From Paenibacillus vini (GTDB taxonomy: Bacteria > Bacillota > Bacilli > Paenibacillales > Paenibacillaceae), in assembly GCF_018403325.1 (NCBI RefSeq), contig NZ_BOSL01000013.1, positions 1 through 64,000 of the forward strand: DNA of 64,000 nucleotides, written 5' to 3'. The position numbers and the translations under genes were made by a program. Position 1 is the first letter of the stretch, and every line of letters begins with the position of its first letter. The notes under the pieces were generated by a model. The model did no database searches and was not told the origin of the DNA. It saw only the letters and a list, made by a program, of their open reading frames with translations. Positions 63,097 through 64,000 of this stretch are shown here, in pieces.

Positions 63097-64000
63097 ATGA
63101 AAAAGAAAACGTGGGTCATCGCTCTGACTTGCATCCTGGCTATAAGTTTGGTCGGCAGTCCGGTCTTTGCCAAAAACGACAACAAGGGAGCCAAACCGGA
63201 CAAAAAAGAGGAAGTTTCGAAGCAAAACAAACCTAGCGGTAAACCGGTAAATGACAAAACGGAAAAAATCAATAATTCCGAAAATCAAAAGCAGCAGAAA
63301 GCGAAAGAAAAAGAAAAAGTTACCGTTACCGATGCGACATATACAGATAACAAGCGGGGGCCTCAAGGATATAAGGGGTTATTGCACACGATTGAAAATG
63401 TTAAGGATAAGCCTGCCGGCGCGGTGGTTGCCGAGATTTTGCTGAGTAAATACGACGCGCATTTGACCGATGAAATGAGAACCGAGCTGGAGGCGATCAT
63501 CGAGGCCGAAGCTGCATTATCCGAAGCCGCAGATCTGTTGGACAAGCAAGGAAGCGTAACGGATGCGGTCTACGTCCAGAAGGAAGCCATCAAAGCGAAT
63601 GTGAAAAACCTCGATGGATACAAGCAGCTTGGCAAGTATTATAAAAAGCTCGGCAAACATGGCGTGAAGCTGTTTGTAAACGGAGAAGAGTCGGCCTTGG
63701 CGGTGCCTCCGGTAGTGCAAGACGGGAATACGCTGGTGCCGTTCAGAACCATTGCAGAAGCGCTCCAGGCGGAAGTAAACTGGAACGAGAAAACGAAAAC
63801 AATCACGATTACAAAGGAAGACATCACCATTAAGTTGATACTCGGCAGCAAAACGGCGCTTGTCAACGGGGAGAATAAGCAACTGGGAGTTCCCTCAACG
63901 ACCGTAAAGGGCACCACGTTGGTCCCGGCCCGTTTCGTAAGTGAAGCTCTGGGGGCAGAGGTGAAATGGGAAGCGGAATCCGGTTCCGTAGTAGTTTACG
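63097..64000 (+). CDS. exported stalk-domain (copper amine oxidase N-like) protein, partial
   Basis: At least 301 codons; open at the window edge. ATG 63097 follows AAGGAGG. Signal peptide 1-25 (ending PVFA), a Lys/Asn-rich charged linker (26-75), a helical region (90-185), then a stalk domain from about 192: VKLFVNGEESALAVPP, NTLVPFRTIAEALQAEVNW and a second unit LVPARFVSEALGAEVKW. These domains are common surface modules of Paenibacillus-type bacteria. Function unknown. Confidence 0.8.
   Translation, partial: MKKKTWVIALTCILAISLVGSPVFAKNDNKGAKPDKKEEVSKQNKPSGKPVNDKTEKINNSENQKQQKAKEKEKVTVTDATYTDNKRGPQGYKGLLHTIENVKDKPAGAVVAEILLSKYDAHLTDEMRTELEAIIEAEAALSEAADLLDKQGSVTDAVYVQKEAIKANVKNLDGYKQLGKYYKKLGKHGVKLFVNGEESALAVPPVVQDGNTLVPFRTIAEALQAEVNWNEKTKTITITKEDITIKLILGSKTALVNGENKQLGVPSTTVKGTTLVPARFVSEALGAEVKWEAESGSVVVY

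Overview
The window looks like a chromosomal segment of an endospore-forming Firmicute of the Paenibacillus type. Evidence for this is two gerA-type germination operons, sspI, yunB, lytH and ylbJ, frequent TTG/GTG starts behind strong AGGAGG ribosome-binding sites, a tRNA array in the order of the Bacillus trnD cluster, and roughly 50% GC. The genus is an inference from gene content and style; no 16S is present. I see no phage, plasmid, transposase or CRISPR genes.

Layout. 1-2060: 3' end of a 23S rRNA followed directly by 17 tRNA genes and a terminator, with no 5S between. 2200-4735: a small accessory-looking block (alpha/beta hydrolase, aminoglycoside 6-adenylyltransferase-like, methyltransferase). 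4776-7670: nrdDG behind a pair of candidate NrdR boxes. 7820-12920: a polysaccharide-degradation operon (heparinase II/III-like lyase, GH88 unsaturated uronyl hydrolase, DUF2264 protein). 12950-16990 (minus): yitT, a decayed khtU, an intact khtT, a small exported protein, a tandem 182-bp repeat, and an ArsB/NhaD transporter with a 14-codon leader ORF. 17145-21960: a seven-gene Lia/Psp envelope-stress operon with two PspA proteins around a PspC, an intra-operon hairpin, and LiaF-LiaS-LiaR. 21959-25690 (minus): gerB-gerA-gerC. 25813-34080: ywmB, zwf, a stalk-domain propeller protein, prfC, sspI, ktr, ysgA. 34080-39040: an oxidoreductase, repeats, a MerR/zinc-ribbon/methyltransferase-like regulator and an exported flavin fumarate-reductase-like lipoprotein. 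39116-43129: second germination operon (A-C-B) plus a 47-aa ORF. 43570-47988: NAD salvage operon nrtR-pncA-pncB-nadD-nadE under a consensus promoter. 48026-51207: AraC regulator divergent from a GH36 alpha-galactosidase with three spaced GTACAAT repeats between. 51316-64000: housekeeping and sporulation genes (yunB, lytH, lipA, yutD, an S41 protease, nadK, ylbJ, truncated haemoglobin, DUF2225, yycC, pepF) and the start of a stalk-domain exported protein.

The genes form coherent modules. The nrtR operon carries nicotinamide to nicotinate, NaMN, NaAD and NAD; nadK further on makes NADP and zwf reduces it. The Lia/Psp operon pairs a sensing arm (LiaFSR) with membrane-protecting effectors (two PspA, PspC, a LiaI-like protein). 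The two germination operons, SspI, YunB, LytH and YlbJ belong to spore formation and outgrowth.

The points I find most unusual are the leader ORF before the ArsB/NhaD transporter, the dual-PspA operon with a terminator-like hairpin before liaF, the MerR-zinc-ribbon-methyltransferase-like fusion beside an extracellular flavoprotein, the orphaned khtT with a khtU relic, and two dispersed repeat families.
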